A stretch of DNA of 64,000 bases from Pinus tabuliformis (Eukaryota > Streptophyta > Pinopsida > Pinales > Pinaceae): positions 695,092,420-695,156,419 of the forward strand of contig CM062813.1 in NCBI GenBank assembly GCA_031772625.1, in the 5' to 3' direction. The position numbers were made by a program, and so were the translations under genes. The notes under the pieces are model-generated. The model saw only the letters and a program-made list of their open reading frames with translations, made no database searches and had not been told where the DNA came from. Of the stretch, positions 21,780 through 31,288 are shown piece after piece. Each line of letters begins with the position of its first letter. Within the stretch, counting starts at the first letter, position 1.

Positions 21780-22337
21780 ATGGACTGTACCCTCATCGTA
21801 TGCATGGTGTCATCGATGATGGGTTGTGTCTGGTTTCTTGGCAGTGGAGCCTCATTCCACATGACCGGTGATAAAAATTTATTCAGTTCCTTGGAGGAGA
21901 AAAACCTCAAGATGTGCATAGAGATGGGTGACGACGGAAGGTATAGTGTTTCAAGAGTGGGCATGATTTCTTTTCAGAGGGAGCATGAAGCTCCTCTCAC
22001 CTTGACAAATGTGATGTATGTTCCTGGACTAAAGAAGAACTTGGTATTAGTCACGATGTTGGAGGAAAAAGGCTACGATGTTGTCTTTAGTAAAGGAAAG
22101 GTGTTCCTAAGACACATAGCCACGAGTTAGACCAAGAGGATAGGGATTTAGGTGAAGAATCTCTATAAACTAGAGGTAGATGATTGTGCAGCATTGAGTA
22201 TGAAAGCAGAATTGGCGCAAAGCCAAGACATTAGCGAGTTATGGCATAAGCAATTGGGCCATTTGCATCATGGGGCTTTGAAGATAATGCAACAGATATC
22301 TACAAGACTTCCCAAAGGTAAACTTGAGAAAGTTGAC
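21780..22337 (+). pseudogene. Element K protease and GAG-pre-integrase domain
   Basis: The protease region reads CVWFLGSGASFHMTGDKNLF; the copia active site is normally DSGAS, so the catalytic Asp has become Gly (GAC to GGC) and the enzyme would be dead. Then come VMYVPGLKKNLVLVTMLEEKGYDVVFS and, after a stop at 22128, the GAG-pre-integrase module ELWHKQLGHLHHGALKIMQQ. Coding ends at KVDYSN, where the 3' deletion begins. Confidence 0.82.
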
Positions 22338-22356
22338 TATTCCAATTTAATTTGTC

Positions 22357-22647
22357 AACTTAAATTTCCCGGAATTTGGGTCCTTGGTAACTTTGGTTTT
22401 TCCCTTCTGCGAAGGGATATATGATGGGAACCATGATATAGGCTCGACTTCTTCGGCATCCAATTCCTCTACACCTTGGTATTCTTCCTCCTCTAAATCA
22501 ACAACTTTCTCCAGTTGTTTATATTTCTTCTCCTTCTGTCACACCTTTGGGTTCTTCCTCGCTGAATGTCTCACTGACATCGACTTCTTTTTCTTTTCTT
22601 TGGTAGCATATTTCTTCGACCTCGGCGACCTCAGCGGGGTAGGCACA
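22357..22647 (-). pseudogene. D2 post-integrase ORF, fragment 2 (basic and acidic N-terminal region)
   Basis: Minus strand: TPLRSPRSKKYATKEKKKKS gives a strongly basic, nuclear-localisation-like patch, followed by SMSVRHSARKNPK, one stop, KQLEKVVDLEEEEYQGVEEL and EVEPISWFPSYIPSQKG. E has the corresponding NRTPRPKKDKQAM at 59960-60010. The frame joins fragment 1 exactly when element F1 and one GCACA are removed (ATPV-PTPLRS). Confidence 0.75.
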
Positions 22648-23775
22648 TGTTGTGGGGAAAAATGCCTATGCAGGACGATCCTATCCACCTAAGGTGTGAC
22701 AGTGCCTTAGCAACAAACAGAGACAGCTATTCTAGTTTTCTTCCTTTATGAAATGTGAAAGAAGAGAGATCAATAGACTTACCGGTGTCTTCCGTTTGTC
22801 CCTCGATCCGGTCTCTCTTCTCTTTGGGAGTTCACAGCTACTTGCCTTCTCACTCGCCCAGCTTCAACAGGTTCATGCAAGATCACAAGAGAACAGCTAC
22901 TTGCCTTCTTGCTTGTCCAGCTTCAACGGGTTCCTGCAAGATCACAAGAGAACAGCTACTTGCGACAAGAGAAGAACTCTACACAAAGACAGATATTCAC
23001 ATTCATAACTAGTTTAGGATTAGAAATAAACCAAATACACTAATGCAATCATACATCAAAGACACATCAGTATATAGGAGAAACCAAGATAGCTTTATTG
23101 ATGAATAACAAGGTTCAGGAAGAGATACAACCCAGAGGGCTCCAATCCAGCATCTCCTTCCCAGCAAATGGAATTCCTATCTTCACCCCCTTCAAAGCAT
23201 TAAGCACCCAATGATTCCAATCTCAAACCAACAGCAAGTCTTTGCAATAACAAAATTTCAGCCTCTAGATCTCATGGAGGAGAGATCCATATATAGATGT
23301 TTGGAGAGAGGATGAGTCAGCTTGAGATTTGACTAGTGTCCTCTCCCTCTGTCAGTTCTTGGTTCCACTTGGAGGTTCTTGCTTCCACTTGGAGATTTGG
23401 AACCTCTTACTCATCACCAGTCGAATTCCCTGAGGCAAGTGTCATTTTGGAAGCTTCCCGGGTTTTGACACCTTGAGGAATGAACTTGCCACATGTCCAA
23501 TGTCGCTCAGCGCAGGTAGCCAGTGTTGGCTTTGACATTCAGCGCAGGTAGCCAGTGGAACCATTGACATTCAGCACAGACAGCCAGTGGAGCCATTGAC
23601 ATGATCCTGAATTGAGTTGTTTTTGAGCAGTTTCAGGTGGAGAACTTCTGTGAATTGCTGTGGTTTGTTAGCCTTGTTCCTCTAGGGGTAGGAACAACAT
23701 GTTTAGGGACTTTGGATCCCTTAGATTATGGACATTTCATGCTCAATGCTGTAAGGCACAAAAATGTCTATAACA
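22648..23775 (-). repeat. F1 LTR (3' LTR in minus sense)
   Basis: 1128 bp, paired with 29546-30673. It contains a 59-bp direct repeat (22835-22893, 22894-22952, plus a partial third copy starting CAGCTACTTGCG at 22953), and about three 32-bp repeats containing CAGCGCAGGTAGCCAGTG (about 23510-23600). A minus-sense TATA stretch (CTATATATGG) is at about 23290. Confidence 0.92.
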
Positions 23776-23788
23776 GTTGCCCCCTAAA
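23776..23788 (-). promoter_or_regulatory. F1 polypurine tract
   Basis: Minus-sense TTTAGGGGGCAAC abuts the LTR start TGTTATAG. F2 has TTTAGGGAGCAGC at the same place. Confidence 0.8.
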
Positions 23789-24900
23789 GTATGAGGCTGT
23801 TTATCGGGTGAAATGCTTTATCAGGGGGATCCGAAGTTCATCCAATGCTGGGAGGAGACCTGTAATACAATACAATACAATACATTATTTTTCATACTGC
23901 TTTCATGATCTAGCTGAGGCGGGCATTCCCATGCTCAGCTTTATAAATTCATTTTTCTGTACATAGAACAGACAATCATCTGATGGTAGACTGATAATTT
24001 TGATGAAATTATCATCCTTTGAGTAGGATGATTATCTGCTGCAATGATGTACATGTCAATGTCTTTATCTTTCCTGAATATATATCGCAGCCCGGATGGA
24101 TGAAACTAGATCCGGGGTCTTCAAACTCGTTCGATCTTCACTCTAAGTACAAGTCGATCCATGTGAGAATTGTTCTGAAGTCGAACATGGAAAGACATCG
24201 CTTGATTACCGGTCAATGAGGTAAACCGTTAACAAGCGCGAGAGGAATCACCGATAATGATAATGACCCTCAAGGTACTGCAGTACAATTCACGTGGTGT
24301 GAATAAAGGACTTGGCGTCGAACACCACGCAAAATCTTTCGGTCGAAGGTCATTGATGTATACCTGTCGCCGGAAGTGAGAAACTTGCCATTGAGGCATG
24401 CAAGCTTCAAAGTACTGAAGGGGTTGTTCCTAGATCAACTTCTTGGATAATGAGCTAAAGTCGACAAGAAGTGATCCGTCAAAGGAGGGCCTTAATGAAT
24501 CCCACATCAATGACATGGAATGGAGCTAATGATTTTGATGGAGGTGAAAACGATCTGTGACATATGATTCAGGGTGGCGGTCATGAACGGATGAAGGATA
24601 ATGTATGGCAGTGGATGGGACCCAGTTGACTCTTTCTGAATGACTTCTCTTGAACATATGGCGACACTGATGCGATGGATTGGTAGCATTACCCCAAATA
24701 TGGATGGTATGGCGAGACCATGGTGATGTGACCGATGAATGAAACAACCCAACCCGATTGTGGTATGGAGGAAAAGTGTCATGTTCAAGAGCGACTTGCT
24801 ACCATCAAAGTTTTCTTAAGTTTCTCCAAATTTTTCCCCAGTCATTGCTGACCAGTACCTCTTTATTTTTGTCAAGCTTGAGGAGGATAACATATGCTTG
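23789..24900 (-). other. F1 non-coding internal segment between PPT and the pseudoknot-like array
   Basis: About 1.1 kb without a credible ORF. It matches F2 46521-47650 closely (for example ATGAAACTAGATCCGGGGTC at 24099-24118 and 46841-46860, and CTGTCGCCGGAAGTGAGAAACTTG), so it is an old conserved part of the family and not random filler. Small ORFs here are not in the same frame in F2. Confidence 0.6.
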
Positions 24901-24914
24901 TTCTATAATCTGCC

Positions 24915-25740
24915 CTTCGGGCAAGCCCATCGCTATGTTTTAACGAGCCTAGCGATAGTGAAACTCGTTCTTGTCTAAAGACAAGTTTGTCACTATTTAG
25001 TGATTTTAACGAGTCTAATGACAAGGATAACTCGGTCCTTTTCATTTTTAGAGAGTCTGAAAAGGTACATAAAGTTAACTCCAAAATTCCTTTTTCTTCA
25101 TCTAATCCCTTAGGTCCGAAAAAGTATAAAACAATACAGAAGGGATGAGTTTTCGATAGTTTTAACGAGCCGAACAAAATAAGCACTCGATCTTTTTGTG
25201 CAATAATCCCTCAAGTCCAAAAAGATTAAAATCTAGAGGAGGGATAGCACTTCCTGTCCCTTTAACGAGCTGGAAGGCCAAGGACTCGGCAATCTTTTCA
25301 TATTTTACGAGTCAGTTGAAAAGAGCTTAAAGAAGACTCATCTTTTGAGGAACGAGTGATAAACAGGGTTAGCAGCTGATTCCAGGTACAGGTTGGAATT
25401 TTCCAATCACGGCAGTGTCACAAGGATGGCTAGGTGAAATCACTCTTCGCAGCTGTTCCTCAAAATGGGTAAACAATCATATGGAGGTGAATGATCAGCC
25501 AATGGAAAAGTGGAGGTGACGGTGTAAACACGACCAAGGCTTTAATGGCTGATGATATTTCATTCACGGTGGTTATTTACCGGGTAGTTCATTTTTTAAC
25601 GAGCTTAAACGCGGATTGAAACACTTGCTCGATCTTATGTTTATTTTTTAACGAGCATGAACTATGCGCTAAAACTGCTCGGATCTTGCGTTTATTTTTT
25701 AACGAGCATGAACTTTGTGCTAAAACTGCTTGATTATACC
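24915..25740 (-). repeat. F1 array of interlocking inverted repeats (pseudoknot-like), main block
   Basis: A series of units each has a stem whose loop carries a second word that pairs with sequence just beyond the stem. Unit 1: ATCGCTA/TAGCGAT (24929-24935/24950-24956), loop AACGAG (24942) with CTCGTT (24964). Unit 4: CTTTTTC/GAAAAAG (25090/25118), loop ATCCCTT (25105) with AAGGGAT (25140). Unit 6: ATCTTTTTG/CAAAAAGAT (25190/25218), ATCCCTC (25206) with GAGGGAT (25239). Unit 8: CTTTTCA/TGAAAAG (25294/25317), GAGTC (25309) with GACTC (25335). Units around 25590-25735 repeat TTTTTTAACGAGC...GCTCG. This is the geometry of an H-type pseudoknot, readable on either strand; the element RNA would be the minus strand. 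Confidence 0.75.
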
Positions 25741-26255
25741 AGTCATATGATAAGAGTGTCTCATCAAGATTCTATTTTTTATGGAGCTTCATCTTACTAA
25801 GCTTTGCTCCGCATCCTTTCTTTATGCAAGTTAGGAAACGGCTAGCCCAAAAAAAATAGATAAATAACCGCTCTTTGCTTGCACTCCAAAAGGTTTGCAT
25901 GCCCCCAGGTATAAAGTACGGTTTCAAGGTTACCTCTACTTCTTTTATGTCAAAACATTTGTTTTAACGAGAGAGGCTTACCTCTTTCAGGTTACCCAAA
26001 GATTGTCTCGTTAATCTTTCAAACAAAACAATTCCTCTGCAATGTCTACCGAAATAGGCAAAGGTGAGTGACGTAGCCCGTCAACTCACATAACTTTGAC
26101 AAAAGAATCTTACTCTAGAACAACCCTCTTCCTAGACGGACGGGGTACGGACTAGTCATATTCTCCCGCGGAAACCTACTCTATACCCAAAGTTTCTCTG
26201 CCGAAGCAGACCAAGACGCATGCCCCCTAGGTTCCAGTCATATCCTCCCGGATTA

Positions 26256-26846
26256 CTAGCGCTCATTAGGAGGACGGACCGTGGGTTGAGACACTTCTTG
26301 CGTGAATAGACCATTTAGGGATGGTATATGACTATTTGCGATGCGTGATCCGGGGAATGAAAGTTGGTCCACGAGCTTGACCATTCTTCCTTCATGCGGA
26401 AAACACATTACTCTAAAGAGTGATGAGACGATGGCTCCCATGCAATATATATAGTCTCGTCCAAGGAGTAGGTTATAATCCAAGGGTCCTTGAATGACCA
26501 TCACGTTCATTTGAACGGTCTTCCCTTTCAATGTTATGGGCACATTGGGGAGGATCCCTAAAGGTCGACTGGTTCCTTTATCGAAGCCTGATAGATTTCT
26601 CATTTCAGGCAAAAGTGCTGGCGAACCAAGCGCTTTCCAAGCAATAGAGGAAAGGATACTCACAGATGCCCCCTCATCAATAACTGTGCCAGCCATTACC
26701 ATTCTGTATATTTGAACGATAATTTTGAATGGTATGCTAGCTGGCAAGCGGGGTCTGCCTAGTTGGTTCCAGTCGAACGAGACAACTAGGTTGCTTGGTG
26801 GTGGGACCGAATAGACGGCTGGGTATGACCCTGACGAAGTTCCTTC
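26256..26846 (-). CDS. F1 aspartic protease, in frame with gag after UAG
   Basis: The frame continues from gag past a single TAG (26847-26849) without any shift to a stop at 26256. It passes LVVSFDWNQLGRPRLPASIP, then the active-site region AGTVIDEGASVSILSSIAW (DEGA where most retropepsins have DSGA or DTGA), and GPLDYNLLLGRDYIYCMGAI with the conserved L-L-G-R-D flap-end motif. It ends about 45 residues beyond with no RT behind it. Protease of this kind matures Gag. The same order and motifs occur in F2. Expression would need readthrough of the UAG or a separate start. Confidence 0.82.
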   Translation of the reverse strand, partial: EGTSSGSYPAVYSVPPPSNLVVSFDWNQLGRPRLPASIPFKIIVQIYRMVMAGTVIDEGASVSILSSIAWKALGSPALLPEMRNLSGFDKGTSRPLGILPNVPITLKGKTVQMNVMVIQGPLDYNLLLGRDYIYCMGAIVSSLFRVMCFPHEGRMVKLVDQLSFPGSRIANSHIPSLNGLFTQEVSQPTVRPPNER

Positions 26847-27820
26847 CTACGATAAAGGAATGGGCAAATTGCCCCCTTGTTCGTCAGAGTCTGCGTTGAT
26901 GAAGAGAACTTGGACGGTGTCGTCTTTATTCTCCTCTGTGATGGTATCATTCGAAGATAGAGCCTCTGAAGGCAAAACCGGGTCAACTGCCGCCTCAACC
27001 TTTTGACTTTCATCAGGTATGGATTCAGACGGTTCATCTTCAATGATAGGTGCTTCGGCTGACCACCTGAGCGGGCCAGCCGGGTTCTCAACTGGTGAAG
27101 GACTTGGCAGGAGTTTTTGATATCCAGGAGGAAGCCGCACTGGTAAAACCGGGCGATCTTCCAAAACTCTTTTAGCCTCGTCTAAGAAGGGACAACGGTG
27201 GATGGCATGGTCGCCTTCACACAGTTTGCAGGGAAATCTGGCTTTCCCTCTCTGTCCTGTGGCTTCACTTTCACTAGTTGACGGTGTGCTGTCAACATGG
27301 CTATCAGAGGTTGACGCCACCGAATTGTGCAAACGGGGAGACCAGTCCCTTAGTATCCAAGGGATGCAGGGACAATCTCTGTGGAAGTGGTCTCCCTTGC
27401 ATATGACGCATGGCGATTTAGGCCTTGCTAGTGCTGTGTGTGGATTTTTGTCAGACGACACTTGTTTGCCCCCAGTCATTTTTGGCTCCTTCTTCTTCTT
27501 TTCTTTCTTCTTCTTTTCCTTCTTCTCCCTAGGAACTTGGTTTTTTGTTTTACCAGTTCCGTTAAGCGAAGAGGAAGGAGGAGAGGAAGAATTATATGAA
27601 GTCGAAGGCTGGTGGGAAACTCTGGTCTGGTCTAACTGTTGACTCGACTGTTCAGGAATAGTGGTGTTCTGAATGACATTGGTTGAAAAGAGCCAGACTG
27701 GCAGGCCAATTGTCAATCTTGGAAGTGACAAAGTGGCCATGTGGGGCACACCAACATCTCCCCAAGAGGAGAAGGGACTAGGATTTCCACCAAGGGAATT
27801 CCTTGGTTGGTGGGCTCCAT
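26847..27820 (-). CDS. F1 gag with two CCHC-type knuckles
   Basis: ATG 27820 (MEPTNQGIP) is supported by F2, where the same codons follow an ATG. One base is missing in F1 near 27795, after which the frame runs on as PFSSWGDVGVPHMATLSLPRL to TAG 26847. Features are a Lys-rich patch (EKKKKEKKKKE, about 27490-27530) and two zinc knuckles CVICKGDHFHRDC (about 27380-27420) and CKLCEGDHAIHRC (about 27195-27235), both C-x2-C-x3-H-x4-C, one residue shorter than the usual retroviral spacing. No typical capsid core (such as the one in element B) is seen, so Gag is short. Apart from the one-base loss the ORF is open over 300 codons, in keeping with the low LTR divergence. Confidence 0.8.
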
Positions 27821-27889
27821 CTTTTAAACCTAAAGATCAACGCAGGAATAAAGGGTGATTGTTCCGTTTAAAATAAATTTTTAACGACG

Positions 27890-28045
27890 CTTAGACACAA
27901 CTTGCTTTTTCAATTTTAGAGAGTCGAGAAAAAGCTAAAGCTGACTCTAGTCTCCTTCGATGTTTTAACGAGCCTGAAGTGACAAATGCTCGGATGGACT
28001 TTTTCTGTTATAGAGTCTGAAAAAGGCCAAAAGAAACTGCTCTAG
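27890..28045 (-). repeat. F1 pseudoknot-like array, block upstream of gag
   Basis: Three more units of the same design. GCTTTTTC/GAAAAAGC (27904-27911/27928-27935) has loop AGAGTC (27920) with GACTCT (27943). CTTC/GAAG around 27954-27978 has CGAGC (27969) with GCTCG (27988). CTTTTTC/GAAAAAG around 27999-28025 has AGAG with CTCT. F2 has the same three at 50595-50745. Confidence 0.7.
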
Positions 28046-28179
28046 AGTTCTAGGCAGAGGGTGTGCCAAACTTTTCGCAAAACCGCAGAATACTTTTTAA
28101 GGTACGGGCGGTCGATCTTCCTGAATGTTGTGTTCAGTGCATTGTGATCAGTAGGGCGGCCGACACGGCTTCCTAAGGA

Positions 28180-28345
28180 TAAAGGTTTTATGCCTATAGG
28201 GGTCTCCCAATATATACGCGACGGTACGTGGGAGCACAATCCGTACTGGCGCTATCGTCCCTCAGGAGGAATCACCCACCTTCAACGAGATCGACAGTCA
28301 CCAGGCTTTACGACGCCGGAACACGTCTCTAGCCTAGACCTCTAT
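28180..28345 (-). promoter_or_regulatory. F1 conserved leader block
   Basis: Minus-sense AGGTCTAGGCTAGAGACGTG with TTCCGGCGTCG (28311-28342) and GTCGCGTATATATTGGGAGA (about 28201-28224) match the leaders of element B (5531-5560, 5741-5783) and F2 (51043-51074, 50930-50966), with the same order and similar spacing. No ORF is shared, so a cis-acting function such as RNA packaging or promotion is likely. Confidence 0.6.
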
Positions 28346-29524
28346 GTTGTGCGTTATGTTGCAAAGCGTTGTTAAGTTCATTCAGTTTATTTTAAGTTGA
28401 TCTTTTTAGAAGTTTGCCTTTCTGGATCACCACGAGATGTATGATACAATTCCTAAATGCAGTCTAAAGATGATAAGCAAGATTTATATCTTTTCAACTT
28501 TGAAAATCCTAGCTACTAAGGGAAAAGAAAGACACCATCTTTTCTCAAAGAGCAATCAGCACACTCTAATGCACTTTTCCTAAATCAAACATGCAAACTA
28601 TCAAAATGCAAATGCACAATGCAGGTGTTTGTTTTCTGCTTTCTTAGTATTGATGTCTACAAAGAAAGCTTTTTGTACAACTTTGAATTTGCTTTTAAAT
28701 GACAAATACAAAGAAGTTTACTTTTTCGAAATCAGAGAGGGTAGAAGAGATTACAACACTTAACGATTTCCGAAATGAAGACTTGTTTCGACACTTAAAA
28801 GAGACAAACTCAAACCAATAAGCAAAAGCAAATGTATAATCAATTGCAAACAGCCAATGAACTCTCTCCTAAGATCACAATCAACAGATCTGAATCAAGG
28901 GCTACAGGATGACTATTTCACTCATGCAAAGGAAAACTGCAAATGATGCCACAAACACATAAAAACACTCACAGTCTTTTTGTACAAAAGGAGGCGGAAT
29001 TTAAGCAGAGAAAAGGAGTTATCAGACTGGTACCTATGCTTGTTACAGGCTGCAAAAATCAGAGATCAAAACAAGGCAAAACAGAGCATAGAACCCCAGC
29101 TGCACAAGGCCAAACTGGTTCAGCGCAACCTCAACACAGGGGTTTTAACATTCAACACAGGTAGCCTTCACGGGACCTGCGTTGAAATGCAGAATCCCTT
29201 CACTGGATCTGCGCTGAAGGAGAAACTCTCGTTTCTCACTGGTTCTGGGTCACAGATTGCTATTTAATCTACAGTTTCAGGCCAAATCAAAGCAACAAGC
29301 AAGGTGTAATCAAAGGGATGCTTTGAGGGGGTACTAAGATCTATCACAAAGGATCATCAAATCATTTGTGAGTCCATTGTTCAGATCATAGACAAATCCA
29401 GTGATTGGATCAAGGCAGCAACTGTCTACTTTGCATCTGAGAGTAGCAAAAGCAGTTTGATTGTTGCTGTTGAGTCTATGAAGCAAACAATGATAGAAAC
29501 ACAAATAAAATGACTAAACAGATC
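28346..29524 (-). other. F1 leader, non-coding
   Basis: A-rich sequence in plus sense between the primer site and the conserved block. No supported ORF and no tRNA-like or other structured element recognised. F2 51100-52280 is the equivalent, only loosely alignable. Confidence 0.6.
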
Positions 29525-29542
29525 TCCCCAGTGGAGTCGCCA
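29525..29542 (-). promoter_or_regulatory. F1 primer-binding site
   Basis: Minus-sense TGGCGACTCCACTGGGGA begins three bases inside the LTR. It is identical to F2 and shares its first ten bases with element B. Confidence 0.85.
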
Positions 29543-29545
29543 ATT

Positions 29546-30673
29546 TGCTGTGGGGAAAAATGCCTATGCAGGACGATCCTATCGACCTAAGGTGTGACAG
29601 TGCCTTAGCAACAAATAGAGACAGCTATTCTAGTTTTCTTCCTTTATGAAATGTGAAAGAAGAGAGATCAATAGACTTACCAATGTCTTCCGTTTGTCCC
29701 TCGATCCGGTCTCTCTTCTCTTTGGGAGTTCACAGCTACTTGCCTTCTCACTCACCCAGCTTCAACAAGTTCATGCAAGATCACAAGAGAACAGCTACTT
29801 GCCTTCTTGCTTGTCCAGCTTCAACGGGTTCCTGCAAGATCACAAGAGAACAGCTACTTGCGACAAGAGAAGAACTCTACACAAAGACAGATATTCACAT
29901 TCATAACTAGTTTAGGATTAGAAATAAACCAAATACACTAATGCAATCATACATCAAAGACACATCAGTATATAGGAGAAACCAAGATAGCTTTATTGAT
30001 GAATAACAAGGTTCAGAAAGAGATACAACCCAGAGGGCTCCAATCCAGCATCTCCTTCCCAGCAAATGGAATTCCTATCTTCACCCCCTTCAAAGCATTA
30101 AGCACCCAATGATTCCAATCTCAAACCAACAGCAAGTCTTTGCAATAACAAAATTCCAGCCTCTAGATCTCATGGAGGAGAGATCCATATATAGATGTTT
30201 GGAGAGAGGATGAGTCAGCTTGAGATCTGACTAGTGTCCTCTCCCTCTGTCAGTTCTTGGTTCCACTTGGAGGTTCTTGCTTCCACTTGGAGATTTGGAA
30301 CCTCTTACTCATCACCAGTCGAATTCCCTGAGGCAAGTGTCATTTTGGAAGCTTCCTGGGTTTTGACACCTTGAGGAATGAACTTGCCATATGTCCAATC
30401 TCGCTCAGCGCAGGTAGCCAGTGTTGGCTTTGACATTCAGTGCAGGTAGCCAGTGGAGCCATTGACATTCAACACAGACAGCCAGTGGAGCCATTGACAT
30501 GATCCTGAATTGACTTGTTTTTGAGCAGTTTCAGGTGGAGAACTTCTGTGAATTGCTGTGGTTTGTTAGCCTTGTTCCTCTAGGGGTAGGAACAACATGT
30601 TTAGGGACTTTGGATCCCTTAGATTATGGACATTTCATGCTCAATGCTGTAAGGCACAAAAATGTCTATAACA
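29546..30673 (-). repeat. F1 LTR (5' LTR in minus sense)
   Basis: 1128 bp. Begins TGCTGTGGGG in plus sense, against TGTTGTGGGG in the partner. Carries the same 59-bp and 32-bp internal repeats as the partner LTR. Confidence 0.92.
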
Positions 30674-30771
30674 GCACAGGGGTTGCAGCTTCCATACTTG
30701 AAATCTCCAGGCCTGACGAGTCAGAAATAATAGCTTCAGAACTTACGGCTTTTGTAGGGTTTGTAGCAGTC
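30674..30771 (-). pseudogene. D2 post-integrase ORF, fragment 1 (start)
   Basis: Minus strand from ATG 30771: MTATNPTKAVSSEAIISDSS, then GLEISSMEAATPV, which continues into fragment 2 across the F1 insertion. This start was chosen because it is the first ATG in the frame. In E the matching ATG is at 59886 (MSTPKQAAQ). The N-terminus is Ser/Thr-rich and little conserved. Confidence 0.7.
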
Positions 30772-31288
30772 ATTCGTTCTATGAACAACTCTCAAGCTTC
30801 TGCAGATAAATTTTCAAATGAGGAGCATGTCACGAAATCCTCCCAGAATTTATGACTCATAAACTTGAAATAGCAAAGTGCCTAGACAACTCGCAGAATG
30901 CAAAGTGTTCTTCGGCAGATCAACATGCTCAATTTCAGGAAGGTTTTGAATTCAAATCCAATCATTCACTCCAAATTCTGATCATAAATGCATCTTTGGG
31001 GAAAATCTCCAAACATATTCACCATAGATAGTGCCTACCTGATCCTCTTAACTGATTTTTTGCCATAAAATCATGAATAGTAACCCCAACAGCTACTTTT
31101 GGACCCATCTGCGTGGCACCATCCTCCATGGCGCATCTCATCCAACGCAGCTTCACCTGTCACACTCTTGTCATCTGTCGCGTAGCCCTCCTACCATGTT
31201 CTTCACTTAGTCGGGCAGCATAGTTTATAGTCCCGAAATCCCTTGCAGCTGCCTAGATTACTAAGATTGTCCTAGTTCCATATAGTCA
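30772..31288 (-). other. D2 spacer between integrase and the extra ORF
   Basis: No ORF. It contains the 12-bp palindrome TTTGAATTCAAA (30945-30956), also found in the E spacer (59711-59722), and a CTATTCATGATTTTAT block (minus sense, about 31068-31083) matching E at about 59575. No TATA box as clear as that of E was seen. Confidence 0.55.

Larger units (their letters stand above)
19938..22356 (+). mobile_element. Element K: truncated Ty1/copia retrotransposon
   Basis: Plus strand, opposite to its D2 host. A 5' LTR, initiator-Met primer site, gag, protease and the start of the integrase region are present. Integrase, RT, RNase H and nearly all of the 3' LTR are missing. The last 19 bases (22338-22356) equal positions 23-41 of the 5' LTR (19960-19978), so the deletion apparently joined the coding region to the 3' LTR through the short match ATTCCAAT. 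No target duplication is recoverable. Confidence 0.82.
22648..30673 (-). mobile_element. Element F1: gag-protease-only Ogre/Tat-like element, young
   Basis: 8.03 kb, minus orientation, perfect target duplication GCACA (22643-22647 and 30674-30678). Both LTRs are 1128 bp with ends TGYTGTGGGG...TATAACA and about 17 differences by eye (near 1.5%). The order in minus sense is LTR, PBS, leader with conserved block, first pseudoknot-like array, gag, UAG, protease, second array, PPT, LTR. No RT, RNase H or integrase can be found in either strand of the internal region, so F1 is non-autonomous. It interrupts the D2 post-integrase ORF. Confidence 0.9.

Noticed and set aside
24915..25740. CRISPR-like array
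   Set aside because: The recurring TTTAACGAG word is short, spacing is irregular and the flanking words are self-complementary in place; this is a plant retrotransposon, not a prokaryotic locus.
27202..27642. 146-codon plus-strand ORF in F1
   Set aside because: It is antisense to F1 gag; the Phe/Ser-rich run is the complement of the Lys/Glu patch.
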